DNA of 36,493 nt, taken from an uncultured Pelagibacteraceae bacterium (GTDB lineage: Bacteria; Pseudomonadota; Alphaproteobacteria; Pelagibacterales; Pelagibacteraceae). A program made the translations under genes and the position numbers. The number at the start of each line of letters is the position of its first letter. Positions within the stretch are counted from its first letter, which is position 1. Positions 9,178 to 18,400 of the stretch are shown in pieces. The stretch spans positions 1 through 36,493 of the forward strand of contig CACHGH010000002.1 in the NCBI GenBank assembly GCA_902579215.1, read 5' to 3'. Under the pieces are notes generated by a model. That model was not told where the DNA came from. It ran no database searches and saw only the letters and a program-made list of their open reading frames with translations.

Positions 9178-10159
9178 CATTTTTATTATAATTTTTTTGC
9201 TGTTGAGTAGCAGTATCTCATTTTCTGATGATGGTAGTTTTAATGATTGGAAAATTTCATTTAAAAAATATGCTTTAACCCAAAACATCTCAGAGGAAAC
9301 TTTTAACAAGGTTATGAAAAATGCTAGGTTTTTACCAAAGGTAATTGAATATGATAGATATCAACCTGAATTTTATGAAGATACTAATACTTATGTATCA
9401 AAAAGAACTTCTGACAATAAATTAAAAAAAGGTCTAAATTTTTACAATAAAAATAAAATTTTAATAAATAAAATAGAAAAGGAATTTAAAGTTGAGCAAG
9501 AATTATTATTAGCTTTAATGGGAATTGAGACAAATTATGGTACTTATGTAGGAAAAATGGATATTATATCTTCACTAGCGACTTTAAGTTTTGACAAAAG
9601 AAGAACTGAATTTTTTACAAATGAATTAATAACAATATTAAAGTTAGTTGATAAAGGTATAGTAGATTATAAAATTTTGTATGGTTCTTGGGCTGGAGCC
9701 TTTGGTAATTTTCAGTTTATGCCATCAACAATTGAAAGATACGCAATTGATTATAATAAAAATAATTTAATTGAACTTAAAAATACACATGATTCATTTG
9801 CTTCTGCTGCAAACTATTTAAAGAAAATTGGTTGGAAAAAAAATAAACCTTGTTATTTAAAAGTAGATTTAGACAATAACATTCCAAAAAAATATTTAAA
9901 TACCTCTGCTAAAAAAATAAAAAATAAAAAAAAATTAAAATTTTTTAAAAAATATCTAGTTAATTACGATGAGTCTGTAAACGGAAATCCAACTGTTGGT
10001 ATCATTACCCCTGATTTTGAGATTGTTGAAAACCCTAATAAATATGAACCAGCTTATATAGTGTTCGAAAACTATGAATTAATATTAAAATGGAATAGAT
10101 CTTTAAGATTTGCTCTGGCAGTATGTACATTAAAGGATAAATTCAAAAATGAAATATAA
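9164..10159 (+). CDS. Lytic murein transglycosylase, MltB-like
   Basis: Cleaves the glycan backbone of peptidoglycan, forming 1,6-anhydro ends; acts in the periplasm. A signal peptide covers about residues 1-21 (hydrophobic run ending SSSISFSDD). The catalytic Glu lies in GIETNYG, and the GH103 pattern continues with WAGAFGNFQFMPSTI and a later DSFASAANYLKKIGW. The 331 residues match soluble MltB-type enzymes. No lipobox is visible, so unlike E. coli MltB it may be soluble in the periplasm. It overlaps both neighbours (14 bases with the permease, 11 with the RlpA-like gene). Confidence 0.92.
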   Translation: MKNINIFIIIFLLLSSSISFSDDGSFNDWKISFKKYALTQNISEETFNKVMKNARFLPKVIEYDRYQPEFYEDTNTYVSKRTSDNKLKKGLNFYNKNKILINKIEKEFKVEQELLLALMGIETNYGTYVGKMDIISSLATLSFDKRRTEFFTNELITILKLVDKGIVDYKILYGSWAGAFGNFQFMPSTIERYAIDYNKNNLIELKNTHDSFASAANYLKKIGWKKNKPCYLKVDLDNNIPKKYLNTSAKKIKNKKKLKFFKKYLVNYDESVNGNPTVGIITPDFEIVENPNKYEPAYIVFENYELILKWNRSLRFALAVCTLKDKFKNEI

Positions 10160-10925
10160 TAAATTATTATTAGTTCTATTATTTTTAATCAATAGCTGTA
10201 GCAGCTATACAACAGATCAAACTGAAATTGTAAATATAATAAAGCAAAATAATTTTTCAAATACTGGTTTTGCGCTAATATATAATGATGATTTGTACAA
10301 AAAAAAAATTGTATCTAAAAAATTAGAAAATAGAGACTTGTTAATATTTCAGAAAAATTTAAAAAAAGGGACCAAAGTGAGAATTACTAATGTTCTTAAT
10401 AAAAAAACAGTAATAGCAAAAGTTGGAAGCAATTCTAAATATCCACTTTTCAACAACTCGGTTGTATCAATAAGAATTTCTAAAGAATTAGAACTAGATA
10501 TAGATGAACCATATGTTGAGATAGTTGAAATTTTAAACAATTCTATGTTTGTAGCAAAAAAAGCAAAAACATTTGATGAAGAGAAAAATGTTGCTAATAA
10601 AGCACCTATAGACAGTATTAGTGTTAACGATTTAAATGCGAAAAAAAATAAGAAGAAAAAAATATCTAAAACTGCTAATTTTAATTACATAATTAAAATT
10701 GCAGATTTTTACTTTATAGATAGTGCTAAATCCATGATTCAAAAGATTAAAAAAGAAACATCCCTAAATAAAAACAAAATTCTTCTCAAAAAAATATCAA
10801 ATACACAATATAGAGTTATTTTAGGTCCTTTTTTAAACAAAAAATCTCTACAAAAAGCATTTAATGATATAAATATATTGAACTTTGAGAACATTGAAAT
10901 TATTAAAAATGCAAAAAACAGTTAA
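10149..10925 (+). CDS. rlpA: RlpA-like septal-ring lipoprotein with SPOR domain, degenerate catalytic core
   Basis: Lipoprotein of the RlpA type. Residues 1-17 are a signal with lipobox INSC (Cys17). A double-psi beta-barrel-like region (about 45-125, GTKVRITNVLNKKTVIAKV onwards) follows, then a Lys-rich linker and a C-terminal SPOR domain (about 178-255, YRVILGPFLNKKSLQKA) that binds denuded septal glycan. Catalytic RlpA enzymes have a His and conserved Asp residues in segments like VNDRGP and IIDLS. Here these read VGSNSKYP and VVSIRIS, and the ASxYG and His motifs are not seen. It may therefore bind glycan rather than cut it. It overlaps the transglycosylase upstream and the carboxypeptidase downstream. 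Confidence 0.78.
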   Translation: MKYNKLLLVLLFLINSCSSYTTDQTEIVNIIKQNNFSNTGFALIYNDDLYKKKIVSKKLENRDLLIFQKNLKKGTKVRITNVLNKKTVIAKVGSNSKYPLFNNSVVSIRISKELELDIDEPYVEIVEILNNSMFVAKKAKTFDEEKNVANKAPIDSISVNDLNAKKNKKKKISKTANFNYIIKIADFYFIDSAKSMIQKIKKETSLNKNKILLKKISNTQYRVILGPFLNKKSLQKAFNDINILNFENIEIIKNAKNS

Positions 10926-12069
10926 ATCTTTTATTTTAAAATTTTTATTTTTCTTATACTTGTTAAATCCTGCTAACGCAGCTTTTGAAATTAAAGCTTC
11001 TACTGCCATTCTTCAGGATTATTTATCAGGTGAAATTTTGTACGAAAAAGATGCTGATTTACAAATATATCCAGCTTCTATGACAAAAATAATGACATCT
11101 ATAATTGCTTTTGAACTAATTAAAAAAGGTGAATTAAGTTTGGATGATAAATTTATGGTTTCAGAAAATGCATGGAGACTATCAAAAAGTGGATACTCAT
11201 CAATGTTTATTATGATAGGTGACGAGGTTAGTGTAGAAAATCTTCTTAAAGGTATAATCGTTGCGTCAGGTAATGATGCATGTGTTGCACTTGCTGAAGG
11301 TATCGCTGGATCAGAAGAAGAATTTGCAATAATGATGACATCAAAAGCAAAAGAAATTGGTATGGAAAATTCAAATTTTTCTAACTCTTCGGGTATTGAT
11401 CATATAAATAACTATTCAACAGTTAGAGACATTATGATTATGTCTAACTATTTAATAAAAAATTATCCAGATTTATATGAATATTTTAAAGAAACAGAAT
11501 TTACATGGGATAGAACCGGGGGAGACCCAATCACACAAGGCAATAGAAACCCTTTACTATACAAAAATATCGGAGCTGATGGTATTAAGACTGGGCATCT
11601 AGCAATATCAAAATATTCTTTAGCGGCTTCGATATTTAAAAATAATAGAAGATTGATTTCTGTTGGTAGTGGATTTGAAAGTAAAAACTCTAGATCTAGA
11701 GAATCAACAAAGCTTCTAATTTGGGGCCTTACAAATTTTGATGTTATAGAAATATCTAAAAAAGAAACAGATATAGATGAATTAGATGTATGGCTTGGAA
11801 AAAATAAAACAGTTAAAGTGCATACGCAAACTGATATTTACAAAACTATACCAAAAGCCAGAAAAAAATATTTAAAAGCTAAAATTGTCTATCAAGGACC
11901 GATACAAGCGCCTATTGAAAAAAATAGTAAATTGGGAAGTTTAATAGTTACGTATAAAGACGAAATTATTGGTGAATATGATTTATTTGCATCAGAGGAA
12001 ATTAAGAAATTAAATATTTTCTCGAGATTAATACAATCAATTAATTATTTAATATGGGGCGATGTCTAA
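10909..12069 (+). CDS. D-alanyl-D-alanine carboxypeptidase (PBP5/6 type)
   Basis: Removes the terminal D-Ala from peptidoglycan pentapeptides in the periplasm. The ATG at 10909 is preferred because it is followed by a proper signal peptide (about residues 1-24, ending NPANAA); an in-frame TTG at 10885 would only add residues overlapping the upstream gene. The penicillin-binding motifs are complete: S57-M-T-K60, S120-G-N122 and K227-T-G229. A C-terminal beta-rich domain (about 285-386) as in PBP5 follows and ends in a short hydrophobic/amphipathic tail that could anchor it to the membrane. 386 residues, normal. It overlaps the RlpA-like gene by 17 bases and tmk by 8. Confidence 0.94.
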   Translation: MQKTVKSFILKFLFFLYLLNPANAAFEIKASTAILQDYLSGEILYEKDADLQIYPASMTKIMTSIIAFELIKKGELSLDDKFMVSENAWRLSKSGYSSMFIMIGDEVSVENLLKGIIVASGNDACVALAEGIAGSEEEFAIMMTSKAKEIGMENSNFSNSSGIDHINNYSTVRDIMIMSNYLIKNYPDLYEYFKETEFTWDRTGGDPITQGNRNPLLYKNIGADGIKTGHLAISKYSLAASIFKNNRRLISVGSGFESKNSRSRESTKLLIWGLTNFDVIEISKKETDIDELDVWLGKNKTVKVHTQTDIYKTIPKARKKYLKAKIVYQGPIQAPIEKNSKLGSLIVTYKDEIIGEYDLFASEEIKKLNIFSRLIQSINYLIWGDV

Positions 12070-12673
12070 AAAACCTATTATTGTTTTTGAGGGTATCGAA
12101 GGATCAGGCAAAACTCTACATATACAAAATGTAGCTAAATACTTAAAAAAAAGAAAAATCAAATTTGTAAAAATTAGAGAACCTGGTGGGAGCAAAGGTT
12201 CAGAAAAGATTAGACAATTAATTCTTAAAAAGAAAAATAAGTTTCATAAGAATACTGATTTATTATTATATTTGGCCGCTAGAAATGAAAATATAGTAAG
12301 TGTTATAAATAAAAATAAAAATACTATAATTTTGATAGATAGATTTATTGATTCAACATTGGCTTATCAGCATTATGGAATGAAAATTAATAAAAAAATT
12401 ATAAATCAATTAAACGATTTTTTATTGAATAAAATAAGAGTTACTTTCACTTTTTTAAATTTAGTAAGTGAAAAAAATATGAAACATAGGCTTGCTAAGA
12501 GAAAATCTTTAAATAGATATGATAGTTTTAAAGTTGGTTTTTATAAACAAGTACAATCAGGGTTTATTAAAATTGCTAATTTAAATAAAAAAAAGTATCT
12601 AAAGATTAATTCTAATTTACCTATAAACACAAATAAAAAAATAATTATAAATAAAATTAACAAAATAATATAA
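12062..12673 (+). CDS. tmk: Thymidylate kinase
   Basis: Phosphorylates dTMP to dTDP with ATP, needed for DNA synthesis. P-loop GIEGSGKT is at residues 11-18, the DRx motif occurs in LIDRFIDSTLAYQHYG, and a lid region lies around RLAKRKSLNRYDS. The 203 residues are the usual length. The start ATG lies within the end of the carboxypeptidase gene, and the TAA stop overlaps the holB start by one base. tmk followed by holB is a widespread bacterial pairing. Confidence 0.96.
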   Translation: MSKKPIIVFEGIEGSGKTLHIQNVAKYLKKRKIKFVKIREPGGSKGSEKIRQLILKKKNKFHKNTDLLLYLAARNENIVSVINKNKNTIILIDRFIDSTLAYQHYGMKINKKIINQLNDFLLNKIRVTFTFLNLVSEKNMKHRLAKRKSLNRYDSFKVGFYKQVQSGFIKIANLNKKKYLKINSNLPINTNKKIIINKINKII

Positions 12674-13611
12674 TGAAGAATCTTCCAGTTAATCAATTGA
12701 AACTACATGGTTTAGATATTTTTTTTAATGAAATTATAAGTTTAGTTAATAATAAAAAACTACCAAATCAAATTTTACTAAGTGGTCAGGAAGGTGTTGG
12801 CAAATCAACTTTAGCGTTTCATATCATTAACTACATACTTTCAAAAAAAGAAGAAAATCCATATATGTTAAAAGCAAAATCAATTAATAATAAAAATAGA
12901 TCTTATAATTTAATTAAAAATGGATCTCATCCAAATTTTTATTCAGTAGATTTAGTAGATGATAAAAAAAATATAGAAATTTCACAAATTAGATCTATGA
13001 TCGAGTATACTAATAAATCAACTTTTAATGAAGATAAAAAAATTATTTTAATAAACAAAGCAGAAAATCTTAATTCTAATTCGTTAAACTCTTTGCTTAA
13101 AATTACCGAAGAACCAAATGAAAATGTTTATTTTGTATTTATATATAATAATAATAAAAATATTTCTAAAACATTACTTTCAAGGTGTTTGATTTTTAAA
13201 ATTTATTTATCGTTTAATGAATCAATTAGTATAGCAAATCAAATAATTGAGAATGATTTAAGAAATGTATTAAACTCTGATTTTGTGAATTATTACTTTA
13301 CCCCTGGTAGATATGTTAATTTAATTAATTTTGCTAAAAAAAATGATATTGATTTAAAAAATTACAGTTTAAAAGATTTTTTGTACCATATAATTGAGAA
13401 TAAGTATTATAAGAAAAATACTTTTGTTAAATTTAATATATATTTATTCATAGAATTATATTTTTTAAAAATATTTAGTAATAGCAAACAAAAAAATAAA
13501 TTTATTTTATTTTACACAAACTTTATTAAAAAAATAAATAATGTTAACAAGTTTAACCTAGATTACGAAACACTTTTCATGGAATTTAAAAATAAAGTAT
13601 TAAATGGATAA
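12673..13611 (+). CDS. holB: DNA polymerase III delta' subunit
   Basis: Clamp-loader subunit that helps load the beta clamp on primed DNA. AAA+ Walker A GQEGVGKS is at residues 38-45, and the sensor-like segment KIILINKAENLN, the helix NSLNSLLKITEEPNENV and the SRC motif (SRCLIF) identify clamp-loader family members. The C-terminal half is poorly conserved and Lys/Asn rich, typical in this AT-rich genome. Position between tmk and metG supports the call. It overlaps metG by 8 bases. Confidence 0.9.
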   Translation: MKNLPVNQLKLHGLDIFFNEIISLVNNKKLPNQILLSGQEGVGKSTLAFHIINYILSKKEENPYMLKAKSINNKNRSYNLIKNGSHPNFYSVDLVDDKKNIEISQIRSMIEYTNKSTFNEDKKIILINKAENLNSNSLNSLLKITEEPNENVYFVFIYNNNKNISKTLLSRCLIFKIYLSFNESISIANQIIENDLRNVLNSDFVNYYFTPGRYVNLINFAKKNDIDLKNYSLKDFLYHIIENKYYKKNTFVKFNIYLFIELYFLKIFSNSKQKNKFILFYTNFIKKINNVNKFNLDYETLFMEFKNKVLNG

Positions 13612-15142
13612 GAATTATTACATAACAACTCCAATTTATTATCCTTCTGCAAGACCTCACATGGGACATGCTTATTCTAGTATTGTCGCAGATTTTTTTG
13701 CACGTTTTAAAAGAATTGAAGGATATAAAGTTTTTTTTTTAACAGGAACAGATGAGCATGGGCAAAAAATACAAAGAGCTGCTGAGAAAATTGGCAAAGA
13801 TCCTTTAATATTTTGTGATGAGATCAGTAAAACGTTTAAAGATTTATCTATAAAACTTAACCTATCAAATAATGATTTTATAAGAACTACCGAAAAAAGA
13901 CATTTTGACTCTGTAACTGAACTCTGGAATATTTTAGAAAAGAAAAAAGAAATTTATTTATCAAAATACTCTGGTTGGTACTCAGTTTCTGATGAAGCTT
14001 TTTATTCTGAAGATGAAATAGAAACTAATAATGAGAAAAAAATTTCAAAAATTTCTGGCTCTGAAGTTGAGTGGGTTGAAGAGGAGTCTTATTTTTTTAA
14101 ACTATCAAAATGGCAAGAACCTTTATTAAAATTTTACTCTGAAAATCCAAAATTTATTTTACCAGAAAGCAGAAAAAATGAAGTTATAAGTTTCGTAAAA
14201 AGTGGATTACGAGATCTATCGGTAAGTAGAAAGTCTTTTTCATGGGGTATTAAAGTTCCGTCAAATAAAGATCATGTAATATACGTCTGGCTTGATGCCT
14301 TGACCAATTACATAAGTGCACTAAACTATCCTAATACTAAAGACAAATTATACAAAAGTTATTGGCCTGCAGATCTTCATTTAATAGGTAAAGACATTTT
14401 AAGATTTCACGCTATTTATTGGCCAGCCTTTCTATTAGCTGCAAACCTTCCTTTGCCAAAAAGAGTCTATGGTCATGGTTGGATACTGTCTGGTGATGAA
14501 AAAATGTCAAAATCCAAAGGTAACATTTTAGATCCACTAGAAATAATTGATAAATATGGCTTGGACCCACTTAGATACTATTTACTTAAAGAAGTTTCTT
14601 TTGGAAATGATGGAAATATATCACAGGAAAAACTTGAAAACTGCATTAACAGTGATTTAGCAAATAATTATGGAAACTTATGTCAAAGAGTTGTTTCTTT
14701 TGTAGAAAAAAATGCAAATTTAGAAATTCCTGAAAAAGATCAATTCAATTCTGATGATTTAATAATACTCGATGATTTTAAAAAAGAATTTAATAATCTA
14801 ATTAAATACATAAATGATCAAGAACTGAACTTGTATTTAAACTTTATTGTTGATAAACTATTTTCTGCTAATAAATACTTTAATGATCAAGAGCCGTGGA
14901 AAAAAAAATCAGATATTAAAAGATTGAATACAATTATTTATGTAGCATTAGAGTTAATAAGAAAAATTACAATTATGCTTTACCCAATTATTCCTGAAAC
15001 AGCGGTAAAAGTTTTAAAAATATTTAATATCGACGAAATGAAAATAGATTTTAATACAATAACTAACCATGAATATTTGACGCCTAAAAATAAAATTAAT
15101 ACTATTGAGATTTTATTTAAAAAGATTCAAAAAAATGATTGA
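13604..15142 (+). CDS. metG: Methionyl-tRNA synthetase
   Basis: Charges tRNA-Met, including the initiator. Class I signatures are HMGH at residues 19-22 (HIGH) and KMSKS at residues 300-304. SGWYSVSDEAFY and VEWVEEESYFFKLS belong to the connective peptide, and WPADLHLIGKDILRFHAIYWPAF to the catalytic core. At 512 residues it is the short form without the C-terminal tRNA-binding extension found in E. coli MetRS. The stop region overlaps the TatD gene by 8 bases. Confidence 0.97.
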   Translation: MDKNYYITTPIYYPSARPHMGHAYSSIVADFFARFKRIEGYKVFFLTGTDEHGQKIQRAAEKIGKDPLIFCDEISKTFKDLSIKLNLSNNDFIRTTEKRHFDSVTELWNILEKKKEIYLSKYSGWYSVSDEAFYSEDEIETNNEKKISKISGSEVEWVEEESYFFKLSKWQEPLLKFYSENPKFILPESRKNEVISFVKSGLRDLSVSRKSFSWGIKVPSNKDHVIYVWLDALTNYISALNYPNTKDKLYKSYWPADLHLIGKDILRFHAIYWPAFLLAANLPLPKRVYGHGWILSGDEKMSKSKGNILDPLEIIDKYGLDPLRYYLLKEVSFGNDGNISQEKLENCINSDLANNYGNLCQRVVSFVEKNANLEIPEKDQFNSDDLIILDDFKKEFNNLIKYINDQELNLYLNFIVDKLFSANKYFNDQEPWKKKSDIKRLNTIIYVALELIRKITIMLYPIIPETAVKVLKIFNIDEMKIDFNTITNHEYLTPKNKINTIEILFKKIQKND

Positions 15143-15893
15143 TTCACACTGTCATTTAGATCACGAACCATTATCAAATAATATAAAAGATATTATTTCA
15201 AGATCTAAGAGTATAGGAATAGATAAATTATTAACAATTTGCACTACTATAAGTGGGTATAAAAATATTTTAAAACTTGTCAATGAAGATCCAATGATAT
15301 TTGGAACATTTGGTGTTCATCCTCATGAAGCAAAAAACAACAAGATTTTTTCAGCAGAAATAGTTGATAAAATCTCTTTGAATGAAAAAATTATAGGAGT
15401 AGGTGAGACTGGCTTAGATTTTTATTATAATAATAGTGATAAAGAAACTCAGATTTTTAGTTTTGATGAACACATAAAAGCATCAATTAAACTAAACATT
15501 CCATTAATTGTTCATTCAAGAAATGCAGAAAATGAAACTTATGAAATTTTAGACAAATACAAAAAAAGTAAACCAAAAATTCTAATGCACTGTTTTACGG
15601 GGTCTTTTCAATTTGCAGAAAAACTTCTAGACTTAAATGCTTATTTTTCAGCCAGTGGAATAATTACTTTTAAAAATAGTTCTGATCTTCAAACAACTTT
15701 TAAAAAAATACCTTTGAATAAAGTTTTAATTGAAACAGACAGTCCTTTTCTTGCTCCAGTGCCAATGAGAGGTAATAAAAATGAACCTAGTTACTTAAAA
15801 TACACACTTGAAAAACTTGCTGAAATAAAAAACATTTCCTCAAATGAATTAGATGAAATCACTTCTCAAAATTTTAATAATTTGTTTGCATAA
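15135..15893 (+). CDS. TatD-family metal-dependent hydrolase (DNase)
   Basis: Cytoplasmic metallo-nuclease of the TatD/YcfH family. The protein should start MIDSHCHLDHEP at 15135, the usual N-terminus; an in-frame upstream codon at 15105 would only add ten unconserved residues inside metG. All expected metal ligands are visible: HCH near the start, the Glu in GVGETGLDF, His in PLIVHSRN, His in LMHCFTG and Asp in IETDSPFLAP. 252 residues. metG followed by this gene and an MBL-fold gene is a frequent alphaproteobacterial order, and the YcfH-type name is inferred from that. Confidence 0.92.
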   Translation: MIDSHCHLDHEPLSNNIKDIISRSKSIGIDKLLTICTTISGYKNILKLVNEDPMIFGTFGVHPHEAKNNKIFSAEIVDKISLNEKIIGVGETGLDFYYNNSDKETQIFSFDEHIKASIKLNIPLIVHSRNAENETYEILDKYKKSKPKILMHCFTGSFQFAEKLLDLNAYFSASGIITFKNSSDLQTTFKKIPLNKVLIETDSPFLAPVPMRGNKNEPSYLKYTLEKLAEIKNISSNELDEITSQNFNNLFA

Positions 15894-15895
15894 AA

Positions 15896-16669
15896 ATGGA
15901 AATAAAATTTACAATACTAGGTTGTGGATACTCTTTAGGAATTCCAAGAATTGATGGATCGTTTGGAAAATGTAACCCAAAAAACAAAAAAAATTATAGA
16001 ACTAGATGCTCAGCATTATTAACTGTACAAAATCATAATATTTTAATTGATACATCTCCTGATATAAAATCTCAATTAATTAGAAATAAAGTAAAAAATA
16101 TTGATAAAATTTTTTATACACATCCACATGCTGATCAAACACATGGAATTAATGATTTAAGATTTTTTTATATTAAAAATAGAATTAGAATTGATGTTTA
16201 TGCTGACAATTTTACAAAAAAACACTTACTATCTTCTTTTGGTTACTGCTTTAAAAACAAAAGTGAATATCCACCAATACTAAAACTAAATAACCTTAAA
16301 GAAACACATAGATTTAAATATAAAAATAAAAAGATTGAATTTAAAAGTTTTAAAGTTCAACACGGTAGAATTAATAGTATTGGTTATATAATAAATAAAA
16401 AATGTGGATATATTAGCGATGTAAGTAAGATATATAATAACGATCTTAAAAAAATAAAAAACTTAAAGTATTTAGTTATTGACTGTCTAAGATATGAGCC
16501 TCATTACTCACATTTTAATCTTAATGACGTCTTAAAATTAGTTGAAAAAATAAAACCTAAGAAAACAGTACTTACAAATTTAAATAGTGAAATGGATTAT
16601 TCATTATTAAAAAAAAAGCTACCTAAACATATTGTGCCGGCGTATGATGGCTTAAGTTTTATTTTATAG
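15896..16669 (+). CDS. MBL-fold hydrolase, PhnP-like, with altered second metal site
   Basis: Metallo-beta-lactamase-fold hydrolase resembling PhnP phosphodiesterase; the substrate is unknown. The N-terminus LGCGYSLGIPRIDGSFG and the sequence THPHADQTHGINDLR are typical. In the metal-binding motif HxHxDH the last His is Gln: H76, H78, D80, Q81. Other ligands, H156 (VQHGR) and D175 (ISDVSK), remain. A late position that is often His reads Asn228 in VLTNLNSEMDY. Both substitutions fall on the second metal site, so a one-metal enzyme is possible. This may be a trait of the alphaproteobacterial clade rather than of this strain. It starts 3 bases after tatD and its 3' end overlaps the convergent peroxidase gene by 6 bases. 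Confidence 0.85.
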   Translation: MEIKFTILGCGYSLGIPRIDGSFGKCNPKNKKNYRTRCSALLTVQNHNILIDTSPDIKSQLIRNKVKNIDKIFYTHPHADQTHGINDLRFFYIKNRIRIDVYADNFTKKHLLSSFGYCFKNKSEYPPILKLNNLKETHRFKYKNKKIEFKSFKVQHGRINSIGYIINKKCGYISDVSKIYNNDLKKIKNLKYLVIDCLRYEPHYSHFNLNDVLKLVEKIKPKKTVLTNLNSEMDYSLLKKKLPKHIVPAYDGLSFIL

Positions 16670-17227
16670 TATCTTTTCTAATTCTTTTAGTATTTTTTTT
16701 GACATAGGGTTTGTAAATGAAACAAACGTATCATGAACTTTGCCATTTTTATCAATTAAAATTTTATGAAAGTTCCATTTGGGAACTGCTTTATTTCCAA
16801 AAGTTGCTTTAGCCCATTTGTATATATCGTGAGCGTTTTCTCCTTTAACATCATACTTTGATGTCATTGGAAAATTTACATTAAAGTTAACTTCACAAAA
16901 GTTTTTAATTTCAGAGTTAGATCCAGGTTCTTGGTTTCCAAATTGATTTGACGGTACACCCAATACTATTAAATTTTTTTCTTTATATTTTTCCCATAAA
17001 TTTTGTAAATCACTGTATTGACTTGTAAAACCACAGTTGCTGGCAACATTAACAAGTAAAATAGTTTTGCCCTTGTAAATTTCAAGACTAATTTCTTCTC
17101 CTTGTATATTTTCTATTTTAAAATCATAAAAATTCATTTCATTTATACTTGTTTCTGCATTAACAAATTTTGTAAAAGTTAAAAATATAAATATTATTAA
17201 TATTATATTGAACTTTGTATTATTCAT
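16664..17227 (-). CDS. Glutathione peroxidase family protein, exported
   Basis: Thiol peroxidase of the GPx family, reducing hydroperoxides. The active site is the Cys form, Cys65 in NVASNCGFTS. The tetrad partners are visible in SNQFGNQEPG (Gln99) and KWNFHK (Trp151, Asn152). An N-terminal hydrophobic segment ending FVNAETS (about residues 1-24) looks like a signal peptide, so the enzyme probably acts in the periplasm, likely with a thioredoxin-like reductant rather than glutathione. 187 residues. The start overlaps the nhaA stop by 4 bases (ATGA), suggesting coupling behind nhaA. Confidence 0.93.
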   Translation of the reverse strand: MNNTKFNIILIIFIFLTFTKFVNAETSINEMNFYDFKIENIQGEEISLEIYKGKTILLVNVASNCGFTSQYSDLQNLWEKYKEKNLIVLGVPSNQFGNQEPGSNSEIKNFCEVNFNVNFPMTSKYDVKGENAHDIYKWAKATFGNKAVPKWNFHKILIDKNGKVHDTFVSFTNPMSKKILKELEKIL

Positions 17228-18396
17228 TTTTTAGAAGAGCTTAATATCAAAAAATATCCTGCTAATGTGGATAAAAGTGACCCAGATAAAACTCCAAGTT
17301 TTACACCATCCATATATTCAGTGTTATCTACAAAAGCTAAATTTCCTACAAATAAACTCATGGTGAAACCAATACCTGTAAGAATTCCAACGCCATATAG
17401 ATTAATCCAATTTGAGTTATTTGGCATTTGCGCAAATCCTAGTTTAATAGATATGTAAGAAAAAATGAAAACTCCTAGTTGTTTTCCAATAAATAAACCC
17501 AGCAAAATTCCAAGTGGCACAGGTTTTAAAAGAGAAATTAAAGAAATACCTTCTAAAGAAACGCCGGCATTTGCAAAAGCAAATAATGGCATTATTCCAA
17601 ATGCAACATAGGGACTTATTATATGTTCAATTTTAACTAATAACGAAAAGTCTTTTTCTTTTTTTCTATGGGGTATTGTACACGCTAATAATACACCAGC
17701 TATCGTTGCATGAATACCAGACTCATGAGTAAAATGCCAAAGTGCTACACCTAAAATTATATAAGGTAAAAATGTTTTAAAACCAGTTCTATTTAATATA
17801 AGTAATCCAATAAAAGTTAGAAGCATCATAGTTAAATAAAAGATGCTTAAATTTCCAGAGTAGAAAAAGGCAATGATAACTATAGCTCCAAGGTCATCAA
17901 TAATAGCTAGAGCTGTCAAAAAAACTTTTAAAGAAATAGGCACACGAGATCCAAGTAAGGATAGTACTCCTAGTGAAAATGCTATATCTGTAGCAGAAGG
18001 GATAGCCCATCCATTTATCGTTAAAGAGTTACCCCAGTTTATATAAACATAAATTAATGCTGGGACAAGCATACCACCAACAGCAGCAACGATAGGCAGA
18101 ATAGCTTGTTTAATATTTGAAAGTTCGCCTTGTATGAATTCTCTTTTAATTTCTAAAGTTACGAAAAAAAAGAAGATTGCCATAAGGACATCATTTATCC
18201 AATGTAAAACAGATAGTTTTAGTCCATAATTATTTAATCCAATAAATATATATTTCTCTAAGGATTCAAAATAAAGATTTGATAATGATGAATTGCTTAT
18301 TATAAGAGCTAAAATTGCACTAATTAATAATATTAAACCGCTTGCAGCTTCTAGTTTGAAAAACCATATAAAAGGCTTAGATAGATATTTAATCAT
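17224..18396 (-). CDS. nhaA: Na+/H+ antiporter NhaA
   Basis: Inner-membrane antiporter exchanging protons for sodium, for salt and pH homeostasis, as expected for a marine cell. Approximately twelve hydrophobic helices span 390 residues. The ion-site residues are present: Asp137 in SATDIAFSLG and the pair Asp167-Asp168 in AIIDDLGAI. VTLEIKREF is also a family hallmark. It lies 4 bases downstream of the zinc-ribbon gene and overlaps the peroxidase gene by 4, so the three reverse genes look like one operon. Confidence 0.97.
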   Translation of the reverse strand: MIKYLSKPFIWFFKLEAASGLILLISAILALIISNSSLSNLYFESLEKYIFIGLNNYGLKLSVLHWINDVLMAIFFFFVTLEIKREFIQGELSNIKQAILPIVAAVGGMLVPALIYVYINWGNSLTINGWAIPSATDIAFSLGVLSLLGSRVPISLKVFLTALAIIDDLGAIVIIAFFYSGNLSIFYLTMMLLTFIGLLILNRTGFKTFLPYIILGVALWHFTHESGIHATIAGVLLACTIPHRKKEKDFSLLVKIEHIISPYVAFGIMPLFAFANAGVSLEGISLISLLKPVPLGILLGLFIGKQLGVFIFSYISIKLGFAQMPNNSNWINLYGVGILTGIGFTMSLFVGNLAFVDNTEYMDGVKLGVLSGSLLSTLAGYFLILSSSKK

Positions 18397-18400
18397 ATTT

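Noticed and set aside
10885-10908. Upstream TTG start for the D,D-carboxypeptidase
   Set aside because: It would add eight residues before a complete signal peptide and deepen the overlap with the RlpA-like gene; the ATG at 10909 is better.
15105-15134. Upstream start for the TatD-like protein
   Set aside because: It adds ten non-conserved residues inside metG; the family begins at MIDSHCH.
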